Notes: a model not told the origin generated them from the sequence alone. 64,000 nucleotides of DNA from Streptomyces erythrochromogenes (GCF_036170895.1 NZ_CP108036.1:3596001-3660000); one strand, 5' to 3'; shown: positions 30,929 through 39,693, counted from the first letter of the stretch. A program made the numbers and translations.

Positions 30929-32212
30929 TCAGGCCTTCGGGGCCACCTTCGAGAGGCCGTTGATGATGCGGTCCATCGCGTCGCCGCCCGCCGGGTCGGT
31001 CAGGTTGGCCAGCATCTTCAGGGTGAACTTCATCAGCAGCGGGTGGGTCAGGCCGCGCTGCGTGGCGACCTTCATGACCTTCGGGTTGCCGATCAGCTTC
31101 ACGAAGGCGCGGCCCAGCGTGTAGTAGCCGCCGTAGGTCTCCTTGAGCACCTTCGGGTAGTTGTGCAGCGCCAGCTCGCGCTGCGCCGGGGTGGACCGGG
31201 CCTGCGCCTGCACGATCACGTCGGCCGCGATCTGGCCCGACTCCATCGCGTAGGCGATGCCCTCGCCGTTGAACGGGTTGACGAGGCCGCCCGCGTCACC
31301 GACCAGCAGCAGGCCCTTGGTGTAGTGCGGCTGCCGGTTGAAGGCCATCGGCAGGGCCGCGCCGCGGATCGGCTGCGTCATGTTCTCGGGGGTGTAGCCC
31401 CAGTCCTCCGGCATCGAGGCGCACCAGGCCTTGAGGACCTCGCGCCAGTCCAGCTCCTTGAAGGCGGAGGAGGAGTTGAGGATGCCGAGGCCGACGTTGG
31501 ACGTGCCGTCGCCCATGCCGAAGATCCAGCCGTAGCCGGGCAGCAGCCGGTCCTGCGGGCCGCGCCGGTCCCACAGCTCCAGCCAGGACTCCAGGTAGTC
31601 GTCGTCGTGCCGCGGCGAGGTGAAGTACGTGCGCACCGCGACGCCCATCGGGCGGTCCTCGCGCCGGTGCAGGCCCATGGCCAGCGACAGCCGGGAGGAG
31701 TTGCCGTCGGCCGCGACGACCAGCGGGGCGTGGAAGGTGACCGGCGTCTTCTCCTCGCCCAGCTTCGCCTGCACGCCGGTGATGCGGCCGGTGCGGGCGT
31801 CACGGACGGGCTCGCCTACGTTGCAGCGCTCGTACAGCCGGGCGCCGGCCTTCTGGGCCTGGCGGGCCAGGATCTCGTCGAAGTCGTCGCGCTTGCGGAC
31901 GAGTCCGTACTCCGGGAAGGAGGCGAGTTCCGGCCAGTCCAGCTGGAGCCGCTGGCCGCCGCCGATGATGCGCAGGCCCTTGTTGCGCAGCCAGCCGGCC
32001 TCTTCGGAGATGTCGATGCCCATCGCCACCAGCTGCTTGGTGGCGCGCGGGGTCAGCCCGTCGCCGCAGACCTTCTCGCGTGGGAACGCCGTCTTCTCCA
32101 GCAGCAGGACGTCCAATCCGGCCTTGGCGAGGTAGTAGGCGGTGGTCGAGCCGGCGGGCCCGGCCCCGACGACGATCACGTCCGCGGAGTGTTCGGAGAG
32201 GAGCTCGGTCAC
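30929..32212 (-). CDS. Geranylgeranyl reductase-family flavoprotein (MenJ-like)
   Basis: A 427-residue FAD-dependent reductase of the GGR family. The dinucleotide motif is VIVVGAGPAGSTTAYYLAKAG near residue 13, followed by LLEKTAFPREKVCGDGLTP, which is typical of the family (PxxKxCGDG). A second FAD motif is LLVGDAGGLVNPFNGEGIAY. Homologues in actinobacteria partly saturate the isoprenoid tail of menaquinone (MenJ); that role fits the menG, mqnC, mqnA and nuo neighbours. GTG start. Reduction of another polyprenyl chain is possible. Confidence 0.85.
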   Translation of the reverse strand: MTELLSEHSADVIVVGAGPAGSTTAYYLAKAGLDVLLLEKTAFPREKVCGDGLTPRATKQLVAMGIDISEEAGWLRNKGLRIIGGGQRLQLDWPELASFPEYGLVRKRDDFDEILARQAQKAGARLYERCNVGEPVRDARTGRITGVQAKLGEEKTPVTFHAPLVVAADGNSSRLSLAMGLHRREDRPMGVAVRTYFTSPRHDDDYLESWLELWDRRGPQDRLLPGYGWIFGMGDGTSNVGLGILNSSSAFKELDWREVLKAWCASMPEDWGYTPENMTQPIRGAALPMAFNRQPHYTKGLLLVGDAGGLVNPFNGEGIAYAMESGQIAADVIVQAQARSTPAQRELALHNYPKVLKETYGGYYTLGRAFVKLIGNPKVMKVATQRGLTHPLLMKFTLKMLANLTDPAGGDAMDRIINGLSKVAPKA

Positions 32213-32309
32213 TGCGGGGTCTCCCGAAGGCTCGATTTAGGGTGCCAGGCGGCACCGGACATGTGCAGTCTATGCAGCGAGAGTGATCGCGATCCGAAGG
32301 GCTGCCCCG

Positions 32310-32851
32310 ATGACGACTTCGCCGACCCGGCCCCCGCTCCCGGCGGTAGGGCTGCGCGTGCCCACCGACGAGGACGCCCACGCCTGGCACCGCGTCTTCA
32401 ACGACGCCGATGTGATGGAGTTCCTCGGCGGTCCGCCGAGTTGTCGGAGTACGAGGAGTTCACCGCGCGCCAGCGCATGCACGACGCACAGCTCGGCCTC
32501 TGCCTGTGGACGCTGCTGGACGGCGACGGCGAGGTGATCGGCTTCACCGGAGCGCAGCCATGGCCGTCGGACAAGGCGTGGGGCCCGGTCGGGGAGATCG
32601 AGATCGGCTGGCGGCTCGGGCGGGCGGCCTGGGGCCGCGGCTACGCGTACGCCGCGGCGCTGGCCACCCTGGAGCGGGTCCGCGGGGCCGGGATCGAGCG
32701 GGTGGTGGCGATGATCCACGCCGACAACTCCCGCTCCGTGGCGGTCGCCGAGCGGCTGGGCATGACCCTGGCCGAGGAGTTCACCACGCCGGGCGGGAAT
32801 CCGGCACGCCGCTACGCGCTGGACCTGCGGGACCTGCCGCTGGCCCGGTGA
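32310..32851 (+). pseudogene. GNAT acetyltransferase interrupted by a one-base frameshift
   Basis: Residues MTTSPTRPPLPAVGLRV up to DVMEFLGGPP read in one frame from ATG 32310. The protein then continues as LSEYEEFTARQRMHDAQ in the -1 frame to the stop at 32851. One missing G after CCGCCG (about 32440) restores PPELSEYEEF. The remainder is a typical RimJ/RimL-type acetyltransferase: EIEIGWRLGRAAWGRGYAYAAA (acetyl-CoA loop) and MIHADNSRSVAVAERLGM. Either a recent inactivating mutation or a sequencing error. The 3' end overlaps a convergent gene. Confidence 0.8.
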
Positions 32852-33497
32852 GCGTCCCGGCCGGCGTGCGCAGCAGCGCGATGCCGGCGGCCAGGGCCCA
32901 GTACACGACGAGGGACGCGGTCAGTGCGGTGTTGCCCCAGCCCACGGCGCTGTAGAAGGCGGCCGCGTCCGTCCCGAAGAACAGCGAGGGTACGAAGGCC
33001 AGGTTGACGGCGGCGACGGCCTGAGCGGTGCGGCCGGTCCAGCGCGGCAGCACGCCGCTGCGCAGGATCGCGTGGCCGGCCGCGGACAGCAGGATCGCCG
33101 TCAGCAGCCGTGCGACGGAGCCGTGCAGGAGCATGTTGGCGTGCGCCAGCGGGCCGTCGACGGTCGGGTCGAGCGTGCCCCCGGGGTGTTCCAGTACGAC
33201 TCCCGCCTCGACGGAGGCGGCGACCAGCGTCACGGTGACGTAGGCGCCAGCGGCCCCGGAGACCAGGCTCGCGGGCCAGGCGAGGGCGCGCCCGGAGCTC
33301 CGCACGAGGTGGGCCAGGCCCAGCAGGAAGACCAGCAGCGCGCCGCAGGTCAGGATGTTCAGGAGGATCCTGGCCAGCACGTTCGAGGCCGGCGGCGGCC
33401 CCGCGTACAGGAAGTACAGGGGGACGCCGACCACGGCGATCAGACCTGCGGCGATGCCGCACGCGCCCGTCAGTCGCCGGACACTCGCTTCGTTCAT
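32781..33497 (-). CDS. Six- to seven-TM membrane protein, unknown function
   Basis: 238 residues starting MNEASVRRLTGACGIA at ATG 33497. About six hydrophobic segments, such as IAAGLIAVVGVPLYFLYAG, ILLNILTCGALLVFLLGLAHL and ALTASLVVYWALAAGIALL. The overall pattern resembles DUF4386-type membrane proteins, but I cannot assign it firmly. It lies 103 bp downstream of the TetR gene in the same direction and is its likely target. The last 24 codons overlap the convergent acetyltransferase remnant. Confidence 0.7.
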   Translation of the reverse strand: MNEASVRRLTGACGIAAGLIAVVGVPLYFLYAGPPPASNVLARILLNILTCGALLVFLLGLAHLVRSSGRALAWPASLVSGAAGAYVTVTLVAASVEAGVVLEHPGGTLDPTVDGPLAHANMLLHGSVARLLTAILLSAAGHAILRSGVLPRWTGRTAQAVAAVNLAFVPSLFFGTDAAAFYSAVGWGNTALTASLVVYWALAAGIALLRTPAGTLTGPAAGPAGPARSGVPDSRPAW

Positions 33498-33600
33498 TTC
33501 CTCGGTCTCCTCGGGTGTGGAGCGTGGGCATGGAGCGTGCTGTGTCGTGCAGGTGCGCGGTACGCGGATCAGTGGGTGCGTGGATCGGTGGGTGCGCGGC

Positions 33601-34344
33601 TCAGTGGGATCCGGGCCGGCCCTCGATGCCGTCGAGGAGCCGCCGGACCCCGGAGCGCACGACGGGCGTGACGTCGCCGTCCTCGTCCTCGTCGAAGCCG
33701 TCCGTGCCGGCGAGAGAGCACAGGACCGGGAACCGCCCGGGGTCCAGGTGCCGGGCGAGGACCTCTCCGTACTCGGCCGCGCCCGCGGGGTCGAGTTCGG
33801 TGGCGACCCGGGCCAGGTCCCGTACGGCACCGGAGACGAAGGTGGCGATCGGAACCAGTTCGGCACGGTCGAGGCCGGACCGGGCGAGGGGGCTCAGCAG
33901 GGCCTCGAACCAGGCCAGTTCGTTGGGGCCGACCGGGGCGCCGGTGGTGGGCGCCTTCGTCATCCACGGATGCCGCAGGTAGAGGTCCCACAGGGCGTCC
34001 ACCCAGGTCTCGACCTCAGCCCGCCAGCCACCCGGCGGATCCGCCGGGGCGGGCGGCCTGCCGGTGGCGGTGTCGACCATGGCGGCCACCAGGTGATCCT
34101 TGCCCGGCACGTGCCGGTAGAGCGCCATCGCCGTACAGCCCAGCTCGCCGGCCACGCGCTGCATGGACAGGGGACCCAGGCCCTCGGCGTCCGCGAGGGA
34201 GACGGCCGTGTCCACGATGAGGCGGGCACTGAGCCGGTGCCGGGCCTTCCGGCCCGGTTCGGCGGCGGTGCGCCACAGCAGCTCCGCCACCGAGCCCGGG
34301 TCGGGCGGGCCGTCCTGACCGCCGCCGCGGTCCGCACGAGGCAT
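33601..34344 (-). CDS. TetR-family transcriptional regulator
   Basis: A 247-residue repressor. The HTH spans about 40-90 (LIVDTAVSLADAEGLGPLSMQRVAGELGCTAMALYRHVPGK read through the helix-turn-helix). The C-terminal ligand domain resembles the TetR_C group (WMTKAPTTGAPVGPNE; SGAVRDLARVATELDP). A palindrome just upstream is the likely autoregulatory operator. The downstream membrane-protein gene is probably co-regulated. Confidence 0.9.
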   Translation of the reverse strand: MPRADRGGGQDGPPDPGSVAELLWRTAAEPGRKARHRLSARLIVDTAVSLADAEGLGPLSMQRVAGELGCTAMALYRHVPGKDHLVAAMVDTATGRPPAPADPPGGWRAEVETWVDALWDLYLRHPWMTKAPTTGAPVGPNELAWFEALLSPLARSGLDRAELVPIATFVSGAVRDLARVATELDPAGAAEYGEVLARHLDPGRFPVLCSLAGTDGFDEDEDGDVTPVVRSGVRRLLDGIEGRPGSH

Positions 34345-34362
34345 GTTCCTCCTCCACCATGC

Positions 34363-34395
34363 GTTTATGGTCTACACAAAATATATGCCATAAAC
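34363..34395. promoter_or_regulatory. Palindromic operator in front of the TetR gene
   Basis: GTTTATGG (34363-34370) and CCATAAAC (34388-34395) form perfect 8-bp arms around an AT-rich 17-bp centre, 19 bp upstream of the TetR start. This is a local AT island in GC-rich DNA. Position and symmetry suggest binding by the TetR protein over its own promoter. Confidence 0.7.
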
Positions 34396-34439
34396 TTCGA
34401 GGCGGCGGAAGACCCCGGCGGGCCTCCGGGGCACGGGGA

Positions 34440-35384
34440 TCAGAAGACGGACAGGCCCGTCAGGGTCGTGAAGCGGTCCAGCGCGGCGACGCCCGCGACC
34501 GAGTTGCCCCGGGCGTCCAGCCCCGGGCTCCACACGGCGAGGGTGCACTGCCCCGGGACGACGGCGACGATCCCGCCGCCCACCCCGCTCTTGCCGGGCA
34601 GCCCGACGCGGTAGGCGAACTCGCCCGCCGCGTCGTACGTACCGCAGGTCATCATCACCGCGTTGACCTGCTTGGCCTCGCTGCGCGTCAGCAGCCGCGA
34701 GCCGTCCGCGCGCAGCCCGTGCCGGGCCAGGAACCGCCCGGCGCGGGCCAGGTCCGCGCAGGTCATCTCGATGGAGCACTGCCAGAAGTAGTGCTCCAGC
34801 AGCGCGGGCACCGGGTTGTCGATGTTCCCGTACGAGGCCATGAAGTGCGCGAGGGCCGCATTGCGGTCCCCGTGCCCCTGCTCGGAGGCGGCGACCTCGG
34901 CGTCGAAGCCTATGTCCGGGTTCTGGCTCTCCTGCCGCAGGAACTCCAGCACCTCGCTGCTCGCGTCGCCCGTCAGCGTCTGGAGCCGGTCGGTGACCAC
35001 GAGGGCGCCCGCATTGATGAACGGATTGCGTGGAATGCCGTTCTCGTACTCCAGCTGTACGAGCGAGTTGAACGGGTTGCCCGAGGGCTCCCGGCCGACC
35101 CGCTCCCACAGGCTGTCGCCGCCCTCGGCCAGGGCCAGGGCGAGCGCGAAGACCTTGGTGATCGACTGGGCGGAGAAGGGCACCTGCCAGTCCCCCACCC
35201 CGAAGACGTTGCCGTCGAGATCGGCGACGGCCATCCCGAACTGCCGCGGGTCCACCGCGGCGAGCGCCGGGATGTACTCGGCGGGCGTGCCGCTGCCCAG
35301 CAGCGGGGCGACGTCTGCGGCGATCCGCTCCAGCAGGGGCTTGTAGTCCAGGGGCCCGGCGTCGGGCGGCAGGTCGTCGGGCAC
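34440..35384 (-). CDS. glsA: Glutaminase A
   Basis: A 314-residue serine-dependent glutaminase that deaminates glutamine to glutamate. The nucleophile Ser and general base Lys are in FSAQSITKVFALALAL. Further family motifs are EPSGNPFNSLVQLEYENGIPRNPFINAG (asparagine/glutamate contacts; given here as key residues N, E, R, N), TCGTYDAAGEFAYRVGLPGK and KSGVGGGI. The GTG start is 5 bp after the menG stop, so the two genes may share a transcript. No strong ribosome-binding site is visible. Confidence 0.93.
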   Translation of the reverse strand: MPDDLPPDAGPLDYKPLLERIAADVAPLLGSGTPAEYIPALAAVDPRQFGMAVADLDGNVFGVGDWQVPFSAQSITKVFALALALAEGGDSLWERVGREPSGNPFNSLVQLEYENGIPRNPFINAGALVVTDRLQTLTGDASSEVLEFLRQESQNPDIGFDAEVAASEQGHGDRNAALAHFMASYGNIDNPVPALLEHYFWQCSIEMTCADLARAGRFLARHGLRADGSRLLTRSEAKQVNAVMMTCGTYDAAGEFAYRVGLPGKSGVGGGIVAVVPGQCTLAVWSPGLDARGNSVAGVAALDRFTTLTGLSVF

Positions 35385-35389
35385 GGCGG

Positions 35390-36082
35390 TCAGGCCTTGG
35401 TGCCTCTGTGCAGCGCGACGATGCCGCCGCTGAGGTTGCGCCAGGCGACCTTGGACCAGCCGGCCTTCTGCAGCAGGCCGGCCAGCCCCGGCTGGTCGGG
35501 CCATTCGCGGATGGACTCGGCGAGGTACACGTACGCGTCGGGGTTGGACGACACGGCCCGGGCGACGGGCGGCAGCGCGCGCATCAGGTACTCGGTGTAG
35601 ACCGTCCGGAACGGCGCCCAGGTGGGCTGCGAGAACTCGCAGATCACGACCTGCCCGCCGGGCTTGGTCACCCGGTACAGCTCGCGCAGCGCCGCGTCGG
35701 TGTCCTGGACGTTGCGCAGGCCGAAGGAGATCGTGACGGTGTCGAAGACGTCGTCCTTGAACGGCAGCTTCGTCGCGTCGCCGGCGGTCAGCGGAAGCCA
35801 TGAGTTCCGCTTCTTGCCCTCCATGAGCATGCCCAGGGAGAAGTCGCACGGGACGACGTACGCGCCGGTCGCCGCGAAGGGCAGCGAGGAGGTCGCCGTA
35901 CCGGCGGCCAGGTCGAGGACCTTCTGCCCGGGGCGCGCGTCGACCGCCCTGGCGACCTCCTTGCGCCACACCCGGTCCTGGCCGAGGGAGAGGACGTCGT
36001 TGGTCAGGTCGTAGTTCGCCGCGACCCTGTCGAACATGGAGGCGACTTCGTGCGGCTGCTTGTCCAGGGAGGCCCTTGTCAC
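35390..36082 (-). CDS. menG: Demethylmenaquinone methyltransferase
   Basis: A 230-residue UbiE/MenG enzyme that adds the ring C-methyl group from SAM, the last step to menaquinone. Signature motifs are [19 protein letters not shown], motif [24 protein letters not shown] and the UbiE C-terminal element [15 protein letters not shown] start at 36082. It lies between glutaminase and a divergent DUF3152 gene, within a cluster of quinone genes. Confidence 0.95.
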   Translation of the reverse strand: MTRASLDKQPHEVASMFDRVAANYDLTNDVLSLGQDRVWRKEVARAVDARPGQKVLDLAAGTATSSLPFAATGAYVVPCDFSLGMLMEGKKRNSWLPLTAGDATKLPFKDDVFDTVTISFGLRNVQDTDAALRELYRVTKPGGQVVICEFSQPTWAPFRTVYTEYLMRALPPVARAVSSNPDAYVYLAESIREWPDQPGLAGLLQKAGWSKVAWRNLSGGIVALHRGTKA

Positions 36083-36347
36083 TGGCGTTCGCCCCTCGTG
36101 TTGCGATGCGGATCGGCGGGTACGGCCCCATCCTCTCAGGCCGCGCGGGCCAGGACGGCGCGGGCTCCGCCGTACCGCCGCGTGGCGGTGCCGTACCCGA
36201 CCGTAGAACTGTTCCGAAGGACAGTTACGCTGCTACGCCGCATACGCGTTGACTGCCAGGGTGCGGCCCGGTGAGGGTCACCCACCGGATCAGAACCACA
36301 ACCGTGGGCGGGTCCGGCAGTGGCCGCCGCGAACAGGAAGCTTCACG

Positions 36348-37253
36348 ATGCCGGCAGGCCATTCCACCGGTCGTTCCCGCCGTGACGGCCCGCGCGCCAG
36401 GCGCCGGGCCGAGCGGCGCAGGCGGCTGCGGCGCACGATCCTCCTCGGCTCGGCGGCGCTCGTCGCCGTATCGGCCACCGCCTACGCGCTGCTGCCCGAG
36501 GACGAGACCACCACGGCCGCCAAGGGCCGCACCGCCGCACAGACCGACGCACCGGCCGGAGAAGACACCGACGCCGCGGGGAATCCTCTCCCGCAGGGCG
36601 GCGCGAAGTCCCCCGAGGCCGCGCCGTCCCCCGCCGCCCCCGCGCAGCAGCCCGCCTCGCCCTCGCCGTCCACCGGCTCCCCCGCGACCCCCGGCAAGCC
36701 CGGCACCTTCACCGGGTCGTCCGCTTCCGGCAGCGCGCAGGGCAAGGGGACGACCCGGCGCTGGCGGCTGGAGGTCGAGGAGGGCAGCGGGATCGACCCG
36801 GAGGCCGCCGCCCGCTCCGTCGAGGCGATCCTCGGGGACCCGCGCGGCTGGACCAAGGACCCGCGCTACGGCTTCCAGCTCGTGGGAGCCGGCCAGCCGG
36901 TGGACTTCACCGTCAAGATCGCGACGCCCAAGACCACCGACCTCCTGTGTGACGTGGTCACCCCGGAGCTCATCGGCGAGACCAACTGCCGCGTCGGCAA
37001 TGCCGTGGTGGTGAACCTCAAGCGCTGGAAGGAGGGTTCGCCCCAGTTCAGCGGCTCCGTGGAGGAGTACCGGGCACTGATCGTCAACCACGAGGTCGGG
37101 CACGCGATCGGCCGCGGCCACGAGGGCTGCCCGGGCCCCGGCAAGCCCGCCCCGGCGATGATGCAGCAGATCAAGGGCCTGGACGGATGCAAGTCCAATG
37201 CCTGGCCCTTCGACGCGAATGGAACCTACCTGTCCGGTCCGCCCGTCCTCTAG
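36348..37253 (+). CDS. DUF3152 membrane-anchored predicted zinc metalloprotease
   Basis: 301 residues. An Arg-rich N terminus precedes one TM helix (about 28-45, TILLGSAALVAVSATAYALL), then a Pro/Ala/Ser-rich spacer (about 50-135). The C-terminal domain carries HEVGHAIGRGHEGC with His248, Glu249, His252 and His258, a metzincin-like HExxHxxxxxH zinc signature. Substrate unknown. The protein should face the outside of the cell. The ATG at 36348 is chosen because the upstream frame lacks a ribosome-binding site. Confidence 0.85.
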   Translation: MPAGHSTGRSRRDGPRARRRAERRRRLRRTILLGSAALVAVSATAYALLPEDETTTAAKGRTAAQTDAPAGEDTDAAGNPLPQGGAKSPEAAPSPAAPAQQPASPSPSTGSPATPGKPGTFTGSSASGSAQGKGTTRRWRLEVEEGSGIDPEAAARSVEAILGDPRGWTKDPRYGFQLVGAGQPVDFTVKIATPKTTDLLCDVVTPELIGETNCRVGNAVVVNLKRWKEGSPQFSGSVEEYRALIVNHEVGHAIGRGHEGCPGPGKPAPAMMQQIKGLDGCKSNAWPFDANGTYLSGPPVL

Positions 37254-37307
37254 GGAAAGGCCGGCCCCCGTAAGGGGCCGACCGGGGGGCATCGAGGAGT
37301 GGGAACC

Positions 37308-37787
37308 GTGCGCGTCGTCAGCTTCAGCGTCCCTGCGTGGTTCCCCTCGTACGAGGAGCCGGACGGGCCGCCGGCGCAGCACGAGGCGCAGCCCTGCGAA
37401 GCGCTGCTGACCGAGCAGGAGTCCGCGGTGTTCCTGTGCCTGGCCACCGGCGCCTCCAACCGGGAACTCGCCGGAGAACTCCAACTGTCCGTCAGCACGG
37501 TCAAGTTCCACGTCGTGAACATACGGGCCAAGCTCGGCGGGATCAGCCGCCTCCAGGCCTGCCTGCTCGCCGCCCTCGCCCGGGAGGGCAGCCGGCCCGC
37601 CCACGGCCCGCCCGGCGAGCACGCACCCGCCGAGAGCGGGCCCGCCGACCGCGGCCCCCACGAAAGCGGGACCCTCGAAAGCGGGACCCTCGAAAGCGGG
37701 ACCCTCGAAAGCGGGACCCTCGAAAGCGGGACCCTCGACATCGACGGTGGGCTCAGCGCCGCCGGTGGAGCAGCCGTCCCCCGATGA
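37308..37787 (+). CDS. LuxR-type HTH protein with ESGTL repeat tail
   Basis: About 159 residues. The LuxR/GerE DNA-binding domain spans about 33-90 (LTEQESAVFLCLATGASNRE, then LSVSTVKFHVVNIRAKLGG as the recognition part). No receiver or ligand domain precedes it, so it is a LuxR solo or orphan. The C-terminal 70 residues are low-complexity and include five exact ESGTL copies. GTG 37308 is preferred over GTG 37299 because GAGGAG at 37294-37299 is then correctly spaced. The 3' end overlaps a convergent gene by 35 bp. Confidence 0.75.
   Translation: MRVVSFSVPAWFPSYEEPDGPPAQHEAQPCEALLTEQESAVFLCLATGASNRELAGELQLSVSTVKFHVVNIRAKLGGISRLQACLLAALAREGSRPAHGPPGEHAPAESGPADRGPHESGTLESGTLESGTLESGTLESGTLDIDGGLSAAGGAAVPR
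37662..37736 (+). repeat. Five exact 15-bp tandem repeats inside the LuxR-type gene
   Basis: Unit GAAAGCGGGACCCTC, five identical copies in frame, encoding (ESGTL)5. A degenerate GAGAGCGGGCCCGCC copy sits about 30 bp upstream. Identity at wobble positions indicates recent expansion by slippage. Copy number is likely to vary between strains without breaking the frame. Confidence 0.95.
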
Positions 37788-38397
37788 CCGTGGCCACGCA
37801 CGTGGTCGCGCCCCGCGCCAGCAGCTCGGCCTCGTCCGCCACCGCGAACACCGCGAAGCGCGCCGCGGCGCCCGGCTCCAGCACCCCGTGGAAGGCCTCC
37901 GCCGCCGACTCCCGGCCCTCGAAGGGATCCAGGGCCGGCCGCCCCTCGTAGGGCGCCGGCGGCAGGATCGTCAGCCCCGAGCGGGACACCGCCGTACGCA
38001 CCGCCGCGACCGTGAAGCGGCCGCACACCGCCACCACCCCGCGGGCCAGCAGCCGCTGCGTACCGCGCCGGGCGCTGTTGCCCCACCGCGACTCGGTCAG
38101 CTTCAGGGCGTCCAGCGCCTCCCCGCCGGTGATCGGGTCCGCGCCGAGCTCCGTGACCTCGTACGGGTCGTCCGGGTAGTACGTCCGCTCCAGCAGCTCG
38201 TCCGCCCCGCGCGCCAGCAGCCCCGGGGTGAGCACCCCGGGCCAGCGGCGGACCCGGGCGTGCGAATGGGCCGCGCCGAGGTCTTCGTACGTGCCCACGC
38301 GGGCGATCCGGTCCCCCTCGACGAGGACCGCACCGCCCGCCAGCGGCGCGGACCCCGGCCCGGTCACCAGGAGTTCGGCGGCGTGCAGCGTCAGCAT
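37753..38397 (-). CDS. Imidazolonepropionase-like (amidohydrolase-fold) protein lacking the metal site
   Basis: 214 residues. The N-terminal beta-sandwich resembles amidohydrolases (LLVTGPGSAPLAGGAVLVEGDRIARVG). Where active members have PGxxNxHxH, this one reads PGLLARGADELLERTYYP, so the metal-binding HxH is missing and only a fragment of the barrel could follow. The C terminus (DEAELLARGATTCVATVIGGRLL) again matches the sandwich. It starts 19 bp after mqnC in the same direction, so it is probably co-transcribed. An accessory role in futalosine metabolism is possible, but I have no direct evidence. Confidence 0.7.
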   Translation of the reverse strand: MLTLHAAELLVTGPGSAPLAGGAVLVEGDRIARVGTYEDLGAAHSHARVRRWPGVLTPGLLARGADELLERTYYPDDPYEVTELGADPITGGEALDALKLTESRWGNSARRGTQRLLARGVVAVCGRFTVAAVRTAVSRSGLTILPPAPYEGRPALDPFEGRESAAEAFHGVLEPGAAARFAVFAVADEAELLARGATTCVATVIGGRLLHRRR

Positions 38398-38416
38398 CGT
38401 GATCGTGTCGGACGCG

Positions 38417-39616
38417 TCAGTTCGCGGAGATGAGCTTCAGCTCGGGGTGCGCGGTGCCGCCCTCGATCGCGGTGGAGGAGATGTGCGAGACGACGCGGTC
38501 GTCGGCCGGGTCGTTCGCCGGGTCGTCGTGGACGAGGAGGTGCTCGTACGTCGTCGCGCGCTGCGCCGGGGTCCGGCCCGCCTTGCGGATCAGGTCGATG
38601 ATCTCCTGGCGGTTGGAGCGGTGCTTGGCGCCGGCCGAGGAGACGACGTTCTCCTCCAGCATGATCGAGCCGAGGTCGTCCGCGCCGTAGTGCAGCGAGA
38701 GCTGGCCCGCCTCCTTGCCGACGGTCAGCCAGGAGCCCTGGATGTGGGCGATGTTGTCGAGGAACAGGCGCGCGATCGCGATCATGCGCAGGTACTCGAA
38801 GATCGTCGCCTGGGTCCGGCCCTTGAGGTGGTTGTTCTCGGGCTGGTACGTGTACGGGATGAAGGCGCGGAAGCCGCCCGTGCGGTCCTGCGTGTCCCGG
38901 ATCATCGCGATGTGCTCGATGCGCTCGGCGTTGGTCTCGCCGGTGCCCATCAGCATGGTGGAGGTGGACTCCACACCCAGCTTGTGGGCGATCTCCATGA
39001 TCTCCAGCCAGCGCTCGCCGGACTCCTTGAGCGGGGCGATCGCCTTGCGCGGCCGGGCCGGCAGCAGCTCGGCGCCGGCGCCCGCGAAGGAGTCGAGGCC
39101 GGCCGCGTGGATGCGCTTGATGGCCTCCTCCGCCGAGACCTTCGAGATGCGGGCCATGTGCTCGACCTCGGACGCGCCGAGGGAGTGGATGACCAGCTGC
39201 GGGAAGTCCTTCTTGATGGCGGAGAAGTGGTGCTCGTAGTACTCGACGCCGTAGTCGGGGTGGTGCCCGCCCTGGAACATGATCTGGGTGCCGCCGAGCT
39301 CGACGGTCTCCGCGCAGCGGCGCAGGATGTCGTCGAGGTCGCGGGACCAGCCCTTCTTCGTGTCCTTGGGGGCCGCGTAGAAGGCGCAGAACTTGCACGC
39401 CGTGACGCACACGTTCGTGTAGTTGATGTTCCGCTCGATGATGTACGTCGCGATGTGCTCGGTGCCGGCGTAGCGGCGGCGGCGCACGGCGTCGGCCGCC
39501 TGCCCCAGCGCGTGCAGCGGCGCGTGGCGGTAGAGGTCGAGCGCCTCTTCCCTGGTGATCCGGCCCCCCGCTGCGGCGCGGTCGAGGACAGACTGGAGAA
39601 CGGCCTGGTCGGTCAC
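38417..39616 (-). CDS. mqnC: Cyclic dehypoxanthinyl futalosine synthase (radical SAM)
   Basis: A 399-residue radical-SAM enzyme of the futalosine menaquinone pathway. It cyclises dehypoxanthine futalosine. The [4Fe-4S]/SAM motif is CVTACKFCAF (CxxxCxxC). Other family features are IERNINYTNVC just before it, QGGHHPDYGVEYYE and a C-terminal SAM/substrate barrel with PYTYQPENNHLKG. Length and order match MqnC rather than MqnE. Its presence, with mqnA, shows the organism uses the futalosine route and not the classical MenFDHCEB route. Confidence 0.95.
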   Translation of the reverse strand: MTDQAVLQSVLDRAAAGGRITREEALDLYRHAPLHALGQAADAVRRRRYAGTEHIATYIIERNINYTNVCVTACKFCAFYAAPKDTKKGWSRDLDDILRRCAETVELGGTQIMFQGGHHPDYGVEYYEHHFSAIKKDFPQLVIHSLGASEVEHMARISKVSAEEAIKRIHAAGLDSFAGAGAELLPARPRKAIAPLKESGERWLEIMEIAHKLGVESTSTMLMGTGETNAERIEHIAMIRDTQDRTGGFRAFIPYTYQPENNHLKGRTQATIFEYLRMIAIARLFLDNIAHIQGSWLTVGKEAGQLSLHYGADDLGSIMLEENVVSSAGAKHRSNRQEIIDLIRKAGRTPAQRATTYEHLLVHDDPANDPADDRVVSHISSTAIEGGTAHPELKLISAN

Positions 39617-39693
39617 CGGGAGTCACCTTTCGGCGGTGTGTCTGTGTCAAGGTCCGGACCGAGCCAGCCTACGCCAGGGCCCGGCGGCGGATT

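Noticed and set aside
37662..37736. CRISPR-like array
   Set aside because: The 15-bp units are directly adjacent, without spacers, and in frame within a gene.
37753..38397. Functional aminodeoxyfutalosine deaminase (MqnX)
   Set aside because: The metal-binding HxH motif and most of the barrel are missing, so catalysis of that type is not credible.
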